Positions 6,186 to 6,998 of a stretch of DNA of 6,998 nt are shown in pieces (positions within the stretch are counted from its first letter, which is position 1; each line of letters opens with the position of its first letter). Position numbers and translations under genes: made by a program. The notes under the pieces are model-generated. The model worked only from the letters and a program-made list of their open reading frames with translations. It did not search any database and was not told where the DNA came from. Origin of the DNA: JBEGTT01 sp041179245 (lineage in GTDB: Bacteria > Pseudomonadota > Gammaproteobacteria > Burkholderiales > Rhodocyclaceae); the NCBI GenBank assembly GCA_041179245.1, contig JBEGTT010000176.1, positions 1 through 6,998 on the forward strand, written 5' to 3'.

Positions 6186-6998
6186 TCAGGGTATTAAACG
6201 GTCAAGTACGGTGTTCAAATCCGCTATCTTGAAGGGTTTTGATACGAAGTCATCCATGCCTGCATCAAGGCAGCATTGTCGATCACCTTCACTAGCATTC
6301 GCCGTCAGCGCGACAATCGGAATATGGTTTGGTTGGGCTGCTTGCATTTCTTGTTCACGGATCAATTTCGTTGCCTCATAACCATCCATTTCTGGCATAT
6401 GTACGTCCATTAGAATGACGTCAAACGCTTGGTCTGCCTGGTCTGAGGTTTGCCTAAACAGTGTTACTGCTTCTAGGCCATTTGACGCGATGACAACACG
6501 GTGTCCTTGTTTTCCCAATAAACCCTGAGCCACCTTCTGGTTAACGATATTGTCTTCGGCAAGCAGGATGGATAGGGGTTTTGCTGAGCGACGGTTTTCA
6601 GGAGGGGCGTTACGCCCTTGAAGCTGGCTGGTAGCTGTTTCGTTGATGGGTTCGACTAGGGCTGAAAAGGTGAATGTGCTGCCTTTGCCAAGCTGGCTTT
6701 CAACAGATATTTTGCCCTCCATCAGTTCAACCAGCCGAGTAACAATGGTTAGCCCTAACCCGGTACCACCGTATTGACGTGTTGTTGAAAATTCAGCCTG
6801 AGTAAAGGGTTGAAAAATACTTTGTAACTTGTCTTCAGGAATGCCAACTCCCGTATCAGCAACGGAAAATGTGATTTCAATACGTCCGTCGGCCCTCGGT
6901 GCTGAACCAGAAAGCAAAACGCTGACCTGACCACCTTCGGTGAATTTGATGGCGTTGGACAATAGGTTAATTAAGATCTGACGCAGGCGAGTTGGGTC
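6186..6998 (-). CDS. Hybrid sensor histidine kinase, C-terminal part: HATPase plus receiver (5' end outside window)
   Basis: The last 270 residues of a hybrid histidine kinase; the frame is open to the window's right end, so the sensor and HisKA domains lie outside. Counting from the first visible codon (base 6998), it begins in the ATPase N-box, DPTRLRQILINLLSNAIKFT, with Asn15. A TTG at 6962 can be mistaken for a start but is an internal leucine of that N-box. The G1 box DTGVGIP is at 48-54, an F box IFQPFTQAE follows near 61-69, and the G2 box GGTGLGL is at 77-83. A linker of about 30 residues leads to a complete receiver domain (about 142-270) with acidic pair Glu148-Asp149, phospho-acceptor Asp198 in ILMDVHMPEMDG, Thr232 in ALTAN and Lys254 in SKPF. 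No Hpt domain follows before the stop. The layout resembles the BarA/TorS type of hybrid kinase without its final Hpt domain; input and output are unknown. Confidence 0.93.
   Translation of the reverse strand, partial: DPTRLRQILINLLSNAIKFTEGGQVSVLLSGSAPRADGRIEITFSVADTGVGIPEDKLQSIFQPFTQAEFSTTRQYGGTGLGLTIVTRLVELMEGKISVESQLGKGSTFTFSALVEPINETATSQLQGRNAPPENRRSAKPLSILLAEDNIVNQKVAQGLLGKQGHRVVIASNGLEAVTLFRQTSDQADQAFDVILMDVHMPEMDGYEATKLIREQEMQAAQPNHIPIVALTANASEGDRQCCLDAGMDDFVSKPFKIADLNTVLDRLIP

Noticed and set aside
6960..6962. TTG at 6962 as the start of a short ATPase-receiver gene
   Set aside because: The frame is open through the window edge and the upstream codons spell the conserved N-box DPTRLRQILINL, so this TTG is internal to a larger hybrid kinase.
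1..6998. Neisserial DNA uptake sequence (GCCGTCTGAA), mobile elements and CRISPR repeats
   Set aside because: I looked for the uptake motif, terminal inverted repeats, transposase motifs and regularly spaced repeats and saw none.

Overview
The window looks like an ordinary chromosomal segment of a betaproteobacterium, plausibly of the Neisseriales. No single marker proves this. The hints are the cytochrome bc1 genes followed directly by sspA and sspB, an SspA with the CPFSHRCR start I associate with betaproteobacteria, the PVWY form of the cytochrome b Qo motif, and moderate base composition. I see no tRNA, rRNA, CRISPR array, insertion sequence, phage gene or attachment site. Coding density is high, and the longest gap between genes is about 90 bases.

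Plus strand, left part (1-2580): the window opens inside the cytochrome b gene (petB), followed by cytochrome c1 (petC). Together they are the 3' half of a bc1 (complex III) operon. A hairpin that looks like a weak terminator lies after petC. Next come sspA (an RNA polymerase-associated GST-fold regulator) and sspB (the adaptor that brings ssrA-tagged proteins to ClpXP), both with their own ribosome binding sites.

Minus strand, right part (2637-6998), in order of transcription: the 3' part of a hybrid histidine kinase (ATPase domain plus receiver, cut by the window's right end); 5 bases later a complete membrane histidine kinase (Cache-type sensor, HAMP, HisKA, HATPase, no receiver); 34 bases later gpmI, cofactor-independent phosphoglycerate mutase. 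The tight spacing suggests one transcript. The gpmI product is longer than the usual bacterial enzyme and carries sequence signatures of the plant/trypanosomatid type. sspB and gpmI converge on one symmetrical hairpin with T-runs on both sides, a shared bidirectional terminator.

The two halves are functionally separate: respiration and stress/proteolysis control on the plus strand, signalling and glycolysis on the minus strand. I found no clearly new system. The points most worth a second look are the eukaryote-like gpmI, its tight linkage to a sensor kinase, and the tandem kinase pair in which only the upstream gene encodes a receiver.
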